A stretch of DNA of 64,000 nt from Homalodisca vitripennis (Eukaryota; Arthropoda; Insecta; Hemiptera; Cicadellidae): assembly GCF_021130785.1 (NCBI RefSeq), contig NC_060215.1, positions 69,881,501 through 69,945,500 on the forward strand, given 5' to 3'. Positions 10,991-25,229 of the stretch are shown here, piece after piece; position 1 is the stretch's first letter; the number at the start of each line of letters is the position of its first letter. The position numbers and the translations under genes are program-made. The notes beneath the pieces are model-generated. The model searched no databases, had not been told where the DNA came from, and saw nothing but the letters and a program-made list of their open reading frames with translations.

Positions 10991-11347
10991 CATAACACCT
11001 TAGTCTGGGGTTGTTGGTAAAGTAGGAGTAGGGACATCAGGAAAGGAAGGGATAGGTAACTACTCTCAATTTCAGGGCCAAACCAAGAGGGGGGAAAGGT
11101 TTTCTACCCTTGTCACTGGAATAGTGACAAGGGAAGGTGGCTTCCTCCCCTTGCCCTGACACTCCCTTAGAAGTTGCAGCACAAGACGAGGATGGTACAT
11201 CACCCACGATCCCATCTGGGACAGTGGCTGATGCCGATGAGGATGCCAGTCCCCCACGGGTAATGCCCAGAACTGATGCTGATCTTAAAAAGGCTGAGAG
11301 CCACAGTTGAAGAATTCTAGCATATGACAACATACACAGCATGTACG

Positions 11348-11350
<3 letters not shown>
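10991..11350. other. Sequence between LINE and TA repeat, with a hairpin
   Basis: This may be the 5' UTR of the minus-strand LINE, but the border is not provable. It holds a perfect 11-bp stem hairpin at 11107-11133. On the + strand a short open frame (about 11117-11308) reads an acidic Pro/Ser-rich peptide including SPPRVMPRTDADLKKAE; it has no start codon and no family I recognise. Confidence 0.4.
11107..11133. repeat. Perfect hairpin, 11-bp stem and 5-nt loop
   Basis: CCCTTGTCACT is followed by GGAAT and then the exact reverse complement AGTGACAAGGG. No T-run follows that would make it a simple terminator-like signal, and none is expected in an insect. The role is unknown. Confidence 0.8.

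Positions 11351-11397
<47 letters not shown>
11351..11397. repeat. (TA)n microsatellite
   Basis: An uninterrupted TA tract of about 47 bp lies between the LINE side and the ZNF367-like promoter region. Its length is likely to vary between individuals or assemblies. Confidence 0.95.
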
Positions 11398-11399
<2 letters not shown>

Positions 11400-11715
11400 T
11401 CTTGGCATTATAATTTATTAGTTCGTCTATAAATTTGTAAATATTTTAATTCAATTAAAAATGTTAGTTTTTGAATTTTGTATACTATTTTGTATTGACC
11501 TCTAAATATTCTATCTCTTCTTTCGCTGTATCGTCCAAATTTTCATAGTACGCTTAAGTCTTGGAGCGTATTTTCATATAAACAAATTATCTGAAAATTA
11601 TTGATATTTTGATTTAACTTATCACAAACTAAAAAATATAAGCATACAATAAATTATATAAGTATAGTAATACGCATTTATTTCTAATGCTTCTACACTA
11701 TTAAGACCACAGACC

Positions 11716-11764
11716 TATAAAGATGCGCGCGAATTTTCGTTTATTAAAACCGCTTTTGGCGGGA
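11716..11764 (+). promoter_or_regulatory. Putative core promoter with E2F-like sites
   Basis: A TATAAAG at 11716-11722 lies about 110 bp before the start codon of the zinc-finger gene. GCGCGCGAA (11725-11733) and TTTTGGCGGGA (11754-11764) resemble the E2F consensus TTTSSCGC in the two orientations. This short stretch is CpG-rich compared with its AT-rich surroundings. The seen facts are the motifs and their position; use as a promoter or E2F target is inferred. Confidence 0.5.
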
Positions 11765-11831
11765 CTATCAGGTATTGTGGTATAAATGTGCTTCTCCTGT
11801 TAGTGTTGATGGTTTGTCTTTGCAGTGAAAT

Positions 11832-12174
11832 ATGGATTTTAATTGTAGTTCTGATGCTTTGTTTTCGGATATTAAACCAGAAATAGCTTACTATACATCT
11901 TATTATGAGACTTGCGATAATGTTCATGAAACGGACTCTTTAAATTCAAGTTTTAGTGACTGTACTACCAAAAGTCAGTGTAGTGAAGGCCTATCTTGTT
12001 CTTCCAAAGAACAGTTGTCAAGATTTGAAAATAAAAGGGGAAGGCCAAAGGCTGCGGTCATTGGAAATTTAATGATCGAAGGTTCCAATTCAGTTAGTGA
12101 TATAAAATGCAAGTTTTGTTGCCGAGTTTTTCCTAGGGAGAAATCGCTACAGGCTCATTTAAGGACTCACACAG
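11832..12174 (+). CDS. ZNF367: ZNF367-like exon 1: acidic N-terminus, RGRP block, finger 1
   Basis: This exon encodes residues 1-114 plus the first base of Gly115. The N-terminus (residues 1-65) is Ser/Asp/Glu-rich and probably disordered. Residues 69-72 are RGRP, an AT-hook-like core also present in vertebrate ZNF367. Finger 1 runs from Cys93 (C93-x2-C96-x12-H109-x3-H113) with the helix PREKSLQAH, and leads into the HTGE linker. The ATG at 11832 is the first in frame after the promoter-like motifs and gives a sensible N-terminus. The exon ends at the donor ACAG|GTGAGG. Continued reading past the donor reaches a stop soon after, which supports splicing here. Confidence 0.93.
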
Positions 12175-13455
12175 GTGAGGTTGTTATTGGGTAGTAAATA
12201 CAAACATTTTTACTTTATATTAATAAGAATAAATAGTAAGATTAATTAAATTGGAATAATTTTTGCTATAAATAATTCTGTTAAAATATAGTACTGTAAT
12301 ATTTTTCATTGATTTATACCTTTTAAAGGCCAATTAATAGTATAATGTTTGGGACTACTTATCCTTGGCAATACAAACCATTTCTTACAATTGTAAGCTA
12401 GAGTATCAGTAAATTTAAAAAATTTTGAGCTGTTCATATAGATACATATTGATGGCATAAGTCTAGTTTTTTTTATTAGGCCACTATTTTGAAGAAACTA
12501 ATCATGAGTATGGGAACTAATTTAAACATCATGGCATTGGTTCAAATGGATGCCATTAAATAGAGTAACTTACACAGGCTATTTTGATCACAAGACTGTC
12601 TTGCGCATGAAACTGGACTGGTTTTAATCACATTTATCGTCACTGGGCGTTGTGTCAAACGTAGCCTAGTTATCAAAAACAAGTAGGCTAATTAAAGAAC
12701 GTATGGTATACATTGTTTAAACTGATTGCACTTAACATTCACGTCAGTGTAGGCTATTAACTAAAAAGTTTATTCCCAGCCTTTTCATATTAGCCTACAG
12801 TGGTGATAGAACATGTTATTGTGGAAATTAAAAACTATTCTGCATTGTAAAACATGTATTCATCTTATTCCCTTTTTAATAAGATAGTTTAAAGAAAGGC
12901 CTCTTAATTTCTAAGTAATATTTTTTTTTAATAGGATACTTTTAATTAAAGAGCAAAGTGTCAACTTACATTTTCTACATTAAACAACTGAATGAATTTG
13001 AAACAATTGATTTATTTTATGGTGTTTGATTTCAAGTAATTTGTAATCAGTATATGATTAGTTTCATAGGATTTTTATCAATTTAATAGAGCTCTTGCAT
13101 GTCAAACAACACTACAAAACCTTTTTCTAGACATTAGTGATTGGTTTCATGATGCATATGATCAATTAGTAGTGTGAAATCTCAGTTGTATGAGATTAGT
13201 TTTATATAATTTTCACCACTTTACTAGGGCCCTTACAGGCTGTGTCGGCAGGGAACCAATTTCAAGGTGTTGTGATTGAATTATGTTCAGTGTGATGGAT
13301 CCTGTATAGTGTGTGATCAGTTTCATTTAGTTTTAAGAGATGTAAGCCTTTATATTGAGCAAGTTGGACTACTTAAGAAAATTCTGAAAACAAGTTAACC
13401 TATCGACAAGGAATTCTATGATAATGTGTTATGTAATAAAAAAATTTAATTTTCA
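12175..13455 (+). other. ZNF367-like intron 1, left part
   Basis: AT-rich intron sequence starting GTGAGG. I saw no exon, RNA gene or recognisable transposon protein before the LINE that begins near 13456. Confidence 0.6.
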
Positions 13456-15006
13456 TATCTTCATCTTTGGCCAGCGCTCTAGATGGATAATGGTTTCATA
13501 AAGGATGATTCCAGTTCCACAAACAACTATCGGCCTGTCCTAATTTTGCCTGTTTTGAGCAAAACCTTTGACAATTATGCTGCACTATTTGGAGAAACAC
13601 AATCGACTTTCAGTTGAACAGTCTGGGTTCAGGAAAGGTAAATTGACTATAGATACTGTTGTGAGTCTGGTTGACTTGGTTGTCGTGGAATTAGAAAATT
13701 GAAATACCACCCTAGGTGCCTTAATCAAAGGCATTTGACTGTGCTGACCACATAACTCTGCTTGAAAAAGTGGAATCACATGAAATCTAAGGCATGCCAT
13801 ATGTGTGACTTAGATCATTTCTAAGTGACAGAACTCAAGTTTTCCACATTTCAAATCAGTTTTCAAATCCAATCCAGTTGAACTAAGGGGTTCCCCAGGG
13901 ATCAATTCCCAGGCCAATTCTGTTTGTCATATATGTCAATGACATGGGTCATCACTACGCATGGTTAAGTCATGCAGTGTGCTGATGACACAACTGCTTC
14001 AGTGGAAAATCAAATTTCTTTTGAAAAAATGGGACTTTTTAGTTCAAATTAACAATCTTGTTCAACATTTCAACAGCCTCAATCTTAAAACAAAACACTT
14101 CAAAATCCAATGTCATAAACTTTGCTCTGTGACCTGCAGACTCAGAATGTAGCCTTGCCGTTATGTTGCCCGATACAATACTGGAAGAAGACTGCAGCAC
14201 TAACATTTCTTGGGATATACCTAGATTAAGGGTTTACATGGAAGAACCACATTGAACATGTTTGCACCAAATTATCCTCAGCCATTTATGTTTTGAGGTT
14301 CTTAGCCAAGTATTGTCCAACTCAGGTTTTGATGACAGCATATTATGGCTTGATTTACCCTCACCTTACTTATGGAGTGGTACTGTGTGGGACCTGTGCA
14401 AACAACTACTTCATGATAGTTTTCAAATTGTAGAAGCAAGTATTTCAAATAAAGCGCTCATTTGAATTTCAGAGTCTTGTAGAGAAACCTTCAGTTGCAG
14501 CTGTTATCTCTGCCATGTCTCTACATTTTCAAAATAACTCTGTTCTGTATGTCTAAATGTGCCATTACAAGTGGTCAAGACACTCATTCATATGAGACCA
14601 GAGGCAGGGGAAACAAAGAACTGGTAGACACATATCAGTGGTTTACTAACATCTGCCCTCACAGGCAGGTGTTTACTTCATCAACAAGCTGCCCATTTAG
14701 ATAAAGAATGTCATAGCACTCAATTTGCAAAAAAAAAACTTGTTTGAAATGCTTTTTAGCGTCACAAGCATTTTATAATGTTACCAAGTTTTTGATATTT
14801 GACTGGGAGATCTCCCAATCAGAAGATTGACTTTGACGCTTTAGGTGAAAAATTGGCAAGGATGTGAGATGCAAGAATGTTGAGTTGTATGTTTGAGTGT
14901 GATCCTAATGTGGGGAGAATGTACAAAATTTGAGCTCTGAACATTTAATATTGACATACTTTACTATACATGTAAAACATGTCCAATAAATATTGATTGA
15001 TTGATG
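13456..15006 (+). mobile_element. Decayed CR1-like LINE inside intron 1
   Basis: Sense-oriented ORF2 remnant. Visible in broken frames are NNYRPVLILPVLSKTF, EQSGFRKGK, ALIKAFDCADH, GVPQGSIPRPILFVIYVNDM, CADDTTAS (active-site region), [36 protein letters not shown] and YETRGRGN, then a 3' tail with AATAAA (about 14984) and TTGATTGATTGATG. There are many stops and frameshifts. It belongs to the same family as the minus-strand copy at 44.5-46.3 kb, which shares [20 protein letters not shown], LxLPCLYI and YETRGR. Being in sense orientation within an intron, its polyadenylation signal could in principle act on the host transcript. Confidence 0.85.
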
Positions 15007-19244
<4,238 letters not shown>

Positions 19245-19415
19245 AGAGAACTCAGGAAACTGGGCATGTTGCAGGTGTGGTATGAGGTTTACTCATGCAA
19301 ACCGTCGCTGTCAAGAGCACCCATTCCTGCCTCTTTCCCGCAGTGACACGTCAGTGTTGCGGCCTGTTGAGACAAACCCCTTCCAATCAGTTGCCATAAA
19401 AGAGTGGCTGGAGAG
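19245..19415 (+). CDS. ZNF367: ZNF367-like exon 3: atypical third finger and EWLER segment
   Basis: This 171-nt exon encodes residues 156-211 plus two bases of Arg212. It carries WACCRCGMRFTHANRRCQEH, corresponding to the atypical third finger of ZNF367 (RFTHANRHCPKH), with Cys and His ligands that do not follow the C2H2 spacing. Compared with the human order as I recall it, about seven to eight extra residues (ENSGNWAC) separate the first Cys of exon 2 from this block. The segment IKEWLER (206-212) matches the conserved AEWLARYW helix start of the family. The acceptor is ATTTTAG|AGAG and the donor is GAGAG|GTAGG. Confidence 0.92.
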
Positions 19416-19672
19416 GTAGGACACACCATGCTTATCTTGACTAAGTTTCTTCATCTCTTCACTTTTCCATTGTTATCCATTACATTGTATGATGAAGTAT
19501 TGCAAATTTTCTATGATGTCAGCACACAGTTTTGTCTTTACTGATAAAAATAATGTTTATCACTACTTAGTGTTGAATTATATCAATAACTGTATTCTGT
19601 GTCCGAGCAATTGAATGATTCAGCCATTAAAATATATTGGCTATTTATGCAGATTGGCTAATAAACAATTAC

Positions 19673-19727
<55 letters not shown>

Positions 19728-19745
19728 GTGTGCGTGCGTGCGTGC
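19416..19745 (+). other. ZNF367-like intron 3, start, with (GT)n tract
   Basis: Begins with GTAGGAC. It includes the (GT)n microsatellite at 19676-19745, after which the LINE begins. Nothing else was recognised. Confidence 0.6.
19676..19745. repeat. (GT)n microsatellite with GCGT interruptions
   Basis: About 70 bp of GT repeats becoming GCGTGCGTGCGTGC at the right end. It lies immediately before the LINE body and may mark its insertion site or the start of its 5' UTR. Confidence 0.95.
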
Positions 19746-19803
19746 AGGATATGTAAAATGTCTGGAAACACCATTTAAACTCTGGTTCAAATTAAACTCT
19801 AAA

Positions 19804-20190
19804 ATGCCCCCTAAATATCCCTGTGGTACTTGCAATATTGGGGTAAAGTACTCTGGTATAAAATGCACAGGCTTATGTGAACAATGGTACCATGCGGGTT
19901 GCCAAAACATTACAGAAAAGAACTTTAAAAAACTAACTACTGGTATCCATGAAACCAAACATTGGCAGTGCATAAAATGTAGAGCAATAAACCAATCATG
20001 CCTATCTAACAAAGAAATAGTTGACAACACAGCAATTAACAGTTCAGACACAATTCAGGAACTTATTGAAAATAATTTTTTAGATAACTCTAACAGCCGA
20101 GAAGATGAACTGCAATTGGCCGCCAAAATTGGATCAGCATTGGTGGCAGAAAATGATAGAGGCATTGAAGCTAAAAAACCAACTGATTAG
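19804..20190 (+). CDS. LINE ORF1 N-terminus: PHD-type zinc finger
   Basis: The ATG at 19804 starts MPPKYPCGTCNIGVKYSG and continues with CTGLCEQWYHAGCQN and HWQCIKCRA. The Cys4-His-Cys3 order, with aromatic WYH, is that of a PHD finger, common in ORF1 of CR1-group LINEs. The open frame extends further upstream into the (GT)n tract, but that is not meaningful coding. It ends in a stop at 20190, while a coiled-coil continuation is open in another frame from about 20105, so a one- or two-base frameshift lies between about 20105 and 20190. The product would bind RNA or chromatin for the element. Confidence 0.75.
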   Translation: MPPKYPCGTCNIGVKYSGIKCTGLCEQWYHAGCQNITEKNFKKLTTGIHETKHWQCIKCRAINQSCLSNKEIVDNTAINSSDTIQELIENNFLDNSNSREDELQLAAKIGSALVAENDRGIEAKKPTD

Positions 20191-20191
20191 T

Positions 20192-21125
20192 ATGGAGGGG
20201 AAATTGGAAGAAATGGAAGCTGAAAAAAGTAAACACATGAGTAAAATAGAACATTTATTACAATTAAACGCAGATCTTCAAGCCCAACATAATGAAGAGA
20301 GGCACCTACAACTAGAAGCTCAGAGTATCTATGAGGAGAATGACCTAAAATTAGGTCAACTTGTAGATGACTATGCAATAAGAATAGGAGAACTAGAGAA
20401 AACTAATCTCAGGGCTGCAAAAGAAAATTAAAAGTCATGAAGTGCCGACTATAACTTTTAAAGACTCTGACTCACAGACTTCTCCTCCAGAGGAAGTTAC
20501 CCCATTAATCGAGAGTAATCACGTTGCTCTCCTATTGGGCATGTCCGAAATTAAAACAAAAGTAGATCACATAGAGGTCATTATTAAAACTTTAACTAAT
20601 CAAAGACAAAGCAAAACCTTGACCATACCTATGACTGAACCAAACCAAACTACAACCCCAGGAGTCGGTCAAACCTGCAGTCAAAAACTGGACCATTCAA
20701 TGACTACACCTTTATCACTGACCACAGGAAACAGACAAACCTGTAATAAAACACTGAACAACACCTCGACCATGCCAATAACAGTATTATGCCAAACTAT
20801 GACTACAGGAGACAGCCAAACCTGCATTCAAAAACTGGATCATTTAATGACTACACCTTTATCAGTGACAGGAAACAGACAAACCTGCAATAAAAAACTG
20901 AAAAACACCTCGACCATGCCAATAACAGTATTAGGCCAAACTATGACTACAGGAGACAGCCAAACCTGCAACAAAAAACTGATCACACCTTCAGAGAACA
21001 AAAATAAGCACTCTCTCCATTCTGAAACAGGCAAGAAGGCAAATAGAAATAAGTTTAGTTTCTCTCTGCAAGTTGCAAAAGCTGCAAAAAATCAAACAAC
21101 CCAGGGCAACAACCTGCTAACTTAA
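20192..21125 (+). pseudogene. LINE ORF1 middle and C-terminal parts, with internal repeats
   Basis: From about 20192 the frame encodes a Glu/Lys/Leu-rich coiled coil (MEGKLEEMEAEKSK..., about 80 residues) ending at 20431. A second frame, 20442-21125, starts PTITFKDSDSQTSPPEE and contains a Thr-rich region built from tandem units of GDSQTC / QKLDH / MTTPL / NTSTMPITVL. The unit repeats about every 147 bp at DNA level (20685, 20832 and a partial copy near 20976). The end is basic. These pieces were probably one protein before frameshifts. I know no function for the repeat units. Confidence 0.6.
20660..20990 (+). repeat. 147/144-bp tandem repeat inside LINE ORF1
   Basis: The motif AAACCTGCA...AAAAACTGGA(C/T)CATT recurs with spacings of 147 and 144 bp, both multiples of three, so the reading frame is kept. 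Two full units and a partial third are visible. In-frame period suggests it arose while the frame was coding. Confidence 0.85.
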
Positions 21126-21541
21126 CTAAAAACAACGTAAAAGTAATGCAAGGACCTCCAATTAATGCTAAAAAAGAGCTGAGAATGAGAGTCTAGAAGG
21201 GTTTTACATTAAACACGTAAATTTTTATATTGACCACATGCCTAGAAACTATAGTCAACTCTTTCAACAACTAAATACTGAACCTGCACCATCCATGCTC
21301 ACCACCTATGCTCAGCCTCTCATGCTTCCATCATCACCATCTACATTTGGTCAACAAATCCAAGTAATAGCAGATGTTCACCAGCCTGATACTCCTCCCA
21401 CAGAGCAAAATCATGTTTCTTTTTTAGAGCATTGGAAAAAACAAGGAATCAATTCCTAAACAGTTCAATACAACACAGCCCTGTTCCAGAGAAGGTGAAA
21501 CATAAACCCCTTACTATCCTACATCAAACCACAGACAGAAT
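21126..21541 (+). other. LINE ORF1-ORF2 junction region
   Basis: Contains a 73-codon open frame (21238-21459) that is Pro/Gln-rich (MPRNYSQLFQQLN...) and may be a remaining ORF1 tail, and the real N-terminus of ORF2, which appears to lie upstream of 21542 in a shifted frame. Confidence 0.5.
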
Positions 21542-23137
21542 GTGAACAAAATCGAACGCCTGAACACCCTCCTCAACATTTTAAAACCTGACCTATTGAT
21601 CGTGACGGAACATGGACTGACAAAAGACACATTGTCAAACACAAGACTAATAGGATACTCACTGATAGCAGAATACTGCAGAAAACACCATCAGAAGGGA
21701 GCAGTTGCTATATTCACAAATGACACTTTAAAATGTCAAATTGAAACAATTGACACTTACGAATACAGTATGGAAATGATATGTGAAGTAGCAATTGCTA
21801 AGATTGAACTTGGCAAGTCCAGTCTCTACCTAGTTGGGGTTTACAGGATTAAAGGAAATTTGGAGGCGGGTCTGGATGTTGTATCTGACGCATTAGAACG
21901 CTTACCAACTAACAAGCCAGTATTAATCATGGGTGACATTAATATTGACAGCAAGGCAAAAAAGAATGACTACATGCTAATGACAAAAATCTTGACTAGT
22001 TACAACATCCAGAGACTGGACCTCCCATACACTAGAATCACACCAACCTCCAGAACATCCATAGACTGTGTATACACTAACCTGCAGCTAGAAAAGCTGC
22101 ATGTTAAGGTTTTAAACACAGCAATCTCAGACCACACAGGACAGCTCTGTACTATCAACTTGGATAACTACTTACCCCCACCACCATCGGCTGAGCGCAG
22201 AAACATGAGTACAAGAAATTTGCTTAAGTTAAAAGCTCTCCTTCACCATCAAAACTGGAAAGCAGTCTACAGCTCAACGAATGCAGAGGAGTCTTACAAC
22301 AGTTTTAGCAGTATTCTTTCTAACGCAATAGATATGACTTGCCCTATAACAAAAATGAGAATTAAAACAAAACGAAATGAGGAAATTCTGACTGACCCCA
22401 TAGCAACGCAGTTGAGGAGACATTACATTGAAGCTCAAGACTTACACAATATAACTGGAAGTGAGATTGACAAAAATAATGCAGCTCAATTAAAAAAAGA
22501 ATATGACCTTAGGCTGAAACATCTGAGACGAAAAGAAAACATTGATGTGATAACAGGTGCAGATAGCAAATCAAAGGCAATATGGCAAATCAAAAATTCA
22601 GAGAGGAAGTCAAAAGAGGATAAGCCCCTGCCCTTAGCATTAGACATACAGGGAGAACTGATAAGTGACCCAGTCAAAATTGCAGAACATTTCAACAATT
22701 TTTTCATAAACATAGCCGAAGACACAATACATCAAAACCAAGACAGTGTTCAAAGAACACTATCAGACGCAAATCCAGATATTCCAAATTTAATACTACA
22801 ACCGACATCCCTAGAAGAGGTAGATAAACTAATGCGATCATTGAAAACCAAAATCTCAGCTGGATATGACAGTGTCTCTACAAAATTGTTGAAAATATGT
22901 AAAGAAGAAATAGTTGGTCCTCTAGTGAATGTCATTAACAAATCTTTCACTTCTGGAACATTTCCATCTGCTTTAAAAATATCTAAAGTTTATCCAAAGC
23001 TCAAACAAGGAAACACCAAACAACTTGCTAACTATCGGCCGATATCACTGATACCAACTTTTTTTAAAGTTATGGAAAAATTATTTTTGAGCAGATTCCT
23101 ACAACACTTGTCAATCAACAAACTGCTTACATCATAA
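21542..23137 (+). CDS. LINE ORF2: endonuclease and first part of RT
   Basis: A 531-codon open frame. Residues 1-210 form the AP-like endonuclease: LLIVTEHGL (catalytic Glu), a GAVAIF block, LYLVGVYR, VLIMGDINID (Asp-x-Asn), RTSIDCVYTN and AISDHTGQL (SDH). Residues 280-530 are linker and RT fingers: EEVDKLMRSLKTKISAGYDS, FPSALKISKVYPKLKQG and NYRPISLIPTFFKVMEKL. The frame starts at a GTG; comparison with related elements (HQN...NKIERLN) indicates the true start is further upstream. A TAA at 23135-23137, just before QHGFQTGRSTT, interrupts RT. Function: nicking target DNA and copying the element RNA. Confidence 0.88.
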   Translation: MNKIERLNTLLNILKPDLLIVTEHGLTKDTLSNTRLIGYSLIAEYCRKHHQKGAVAIFTNDTLKCQIETIDTYEYSMEMICEVAIAKIELGKSSLYLVGVYRIKGNLEAGLDVVSDALERLPTNKPVLIMGDINIDSKAKKNDYMLMTKILTSYNIQRLDLPYTRITPTSRTSIDCVYTNLQLEKLHVKVLNTAISDHTGQLCTINLDNYLPPPPSAERRNMSTRNLLKLKALLHHQNWKAVYSSTNAEESYNSFSSILSNAIDMTCPITKMRIKTKRNEEILTDPIATQLRRHYIEAQDLHNITGSEIDKNNAAQLKKEYDLRLKHLRRKENIDVITGADSKSKAIWQIKNSERKSKEDKPLPLALDIQGELISDPVKIAEHFNNFFINIAEDTIHQNQDSVQRTLSDANPDIPNLILQPTSLEEVDKLMRSLKTKISAGYDSVSTKLLKICKEEIVGPLVNVINKSFTSGTFPSALKISKVYPKLKQGNTKQLANYRPISLIPTFFKVMEKLFLSRFLQHLSINKLLTS

Positions 23138-24307
23138 CAACACGGTTTTCAGACTGGAAGATCAACAACAACAGCACTTATTAGCCTTGTCGAATTCCTA
23201 ACAGATCAACTGGAAGAAGGCAACACAGTTACTACTATCCTGCTCGACTACTCTAAGGCCTTCGACTGCCTTAGCCATACACATCTTTTAGACAAACTGA
23301 CAAATCTTGGGTGAAAGGATAATCATACAACTGGATAAAAAGCTACCTAACAGAACGAAGACAAATTGTCGAAATAAACCACACCAGCAATGGATTAACA
23401 CAACAGATAAAATCACTTCCACAGATCATTAATCGTGGTGTACCACAAGGATCTGTACTAGGGCCTATTTTGTGTATTTTATACACAAATGACTTCCCTA
23501 GCTACATGCAAGACTATAGCCATATACTGATGTATGCTGACGATGCGGTCCTCCTCCTTGTTCAAAAAGAACCTGAAAAACTTGAAATAGCAGCATACAA
23601 CGCACTAAACATGGCAATACAATACAGCCAAGGAAATGATCTTGTTATAAATGAGAATAAAACGAAGCAGCTGGTCCTAGGAAGACACAAAGAAACAACA
23701 GGTAGGCTACCAAATCTGGAGGAAACTACTACTTCAAAGTACCTGGGTATATTAATTGATGACCGTCTTGCTTGGACTGACCAAGTAGATTCCCTTTGCA
23801 AGAAGCTCAGCACAGCACTATGTAATCCGCAGAATAAAAAATATTAGTGACACAGCAACAGCAAAGATAGCTTACTACGCCCTCTATGAATCTAACCTCC
23901 GGTACGGGATTGCGGCATGGGGGGGCACTACAACAAGCAACTTGCAGCGGCTCCTTATCCACCAAAAAAGAGCAATCAGGGTTCTAAAGGGTCTCCAGCC
24001 TAAATAATCCTGTCGTCAAGCCTTTGAAGAGTTGAAAATACTCACTGTAGTGAATCTTTACATTCTGGAAGCAGTCTCTTTTCTCCACCTCAAGTCACCC
24101 GAAGCAGCAAGAACCGGTGCCCAAATTCACAGCTACAACACCAGACATGCCTCTAGCTACCAACTCCCTGTACACAGACTGACAGCCACAGAAAGGAAAC
24201 CGACCTACGCTGGAGCCAAGTTATGGAATGCCCTTCCAGAAGAAGACCAGCAGGCTGCAGTTTGGACAACTCCTGAAGTGCTGGCTACATTCTTTCTACC
24301 AACTTGA
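23138..24307 (+). pseudogene. LINE ORF2 continuation: RT palm, thumb and C-terminal tail
   Basis: After the stop, QHGFQTGRSTTTALISL and LLDYSKAFDCLSHTHLLDKL continue in frame. A frameshift near 23315 leads to INRGVPQGSVLGPILC and the active site YADD (23533-23544) in the 23470-23847 open segment, then KYLGILIDDRLAWT. Another frameshift near 23825 leads to YVIRRIKNI, a block reading YYALYESNLRYGIAAWGG, and a stop near 24005. The last open segment, 24032-24307, encodes ILTVVNLYILEAVSFL, IHSYNTRHAS and KPTYAGAKLWNALPEE, then the stop. All domains are present but split, so the copy is inactive as written. Confidence 0.85.
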
Positions 24308-24436
24308 TGAATTTTATCAATGGACTGACAATGCCTAACCACTGAATTTTAACATGTATTTCTATGACCCTTGTTCTTATCTCTATGATAATGTACAAAA
24401 GAATGTCAATAAACAATAAATAAATAAACAATAAAC

Positions 24437-24800
24437 AATCCGTTGCCTGAGATCTTAACCACGGGTAAACTCTGACGTTAGCCCGGCATTACATACCAGA
24501 TCTTCATAGCTGGAAAAAGGTGGGTCATTTTGTGCTAGATCTGGGTTGTATGGAGGATTATCGAAACATCTTTCATCCAAAATCATCCATAAGCTGTTGG
24601 TATGATTGGCTGTGTGTGGATGTGCATTATCATGAAAAAACTATATGTTTTAGGTCAGTTTCCAAGAAACTTGTTTTGCAACTGAAGTTTCTGCAGTGTT
24701 TCACAATATCTTTCTACATTGATTGTTGAGCTTCATTCAAGGAAATCAACCAGAATCACACCCATATTGTTCTAAAGAACAGTTGCCAAAATGTTTGATA
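24437..24800 (-). mobile_element. Truncated mariner transposase remnant
   Basis: On the minus strand, broken frames give VILVDFLE, then STINVERYCETLQKL, FHDNAHPHTANHT (second catalytic Asp) and PPYNPDLAQNDPPF (third Asp, DD34D type). The order and wording match the mariner at 61.4 kb (VVILVDFLERGSTINTERYC), so both are from one family. No terminal inverted repeat was found at either end. It directly abuts the AATAAA-rich tail of the intron 3 LINE, so that LINE may have inserted into it. Confidence 0.8.
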
Positions 24801-25229
24801 GTAAATTAAAAGTGTTTGATGTATGAAACAAATTTTATAGAAATTTGTTAATTTATTTAAATTCACTAGTCTATTGTCAGGAAACTCCAGCTACTTGTTT
24901 TATACAGACTCCTTCTGTGTTAACTTTGAGCTCAAATATAATGTGTCATAAAGTTGTCAATTTTGTTCAAAGGCATGTTAAGAATAAGAATGTTTATTGC
25001 TATAAAACTTTCACAAGAATCGACACAAGTCATGTATAAAATATAAAACTTAGCACAAGTCCAGATAAGGAAAATTGGTAACCAAAATGCGAATTTGCCA
25101 AAACAGTCACAAGGTACGTAAAAAATGAATAAATAACAAGTTAGTAAAACTTTACAAAGTTACAATAACAGAATTATATAACATTGATAAATCTAAAAAT
25201 ATAGTCTGTATAAATAAAAAAAAAAATAT
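24801..25229 (+). other. Intron 3 spacer, nothing recognised
   Basis: AT-rich. A 64-codon open frame at 24845-25039 has no recognisable motif. Confidence 0.4.

Larger units (their letters stand above)
19746..24436 (+). mobile_element. Nearly full-length CR1-like LINE in intron 3
   Basis: Sense-oriented. It has ORF1 with a PHD-type zinc finger and coiled coil (19804-21125), an endonuclease (21542-22200), an RT (22700-23850), a C-terminal tail (24032-24307), then a 3' UTR with AATAAA repeats at 24402-24436. There is no RNase H. Lesions visible in ORF2 are a stop at 23135-23137 (KLLTS*QHGF), a frameshift near 23315, a frameshift near 23825 and a stop near 24005. Compared with the other LINEs here it is young-looking. 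It accounts for more than half of the third intron of the ZNF367-like gene. Confidence 0.9.

Noticed and set aside
11037..11408. 123-codon minus frame starting with alternating Ile-Tyr
   Set aside because: Its start is translated (TA)n repeat and the rest shows no known domain.
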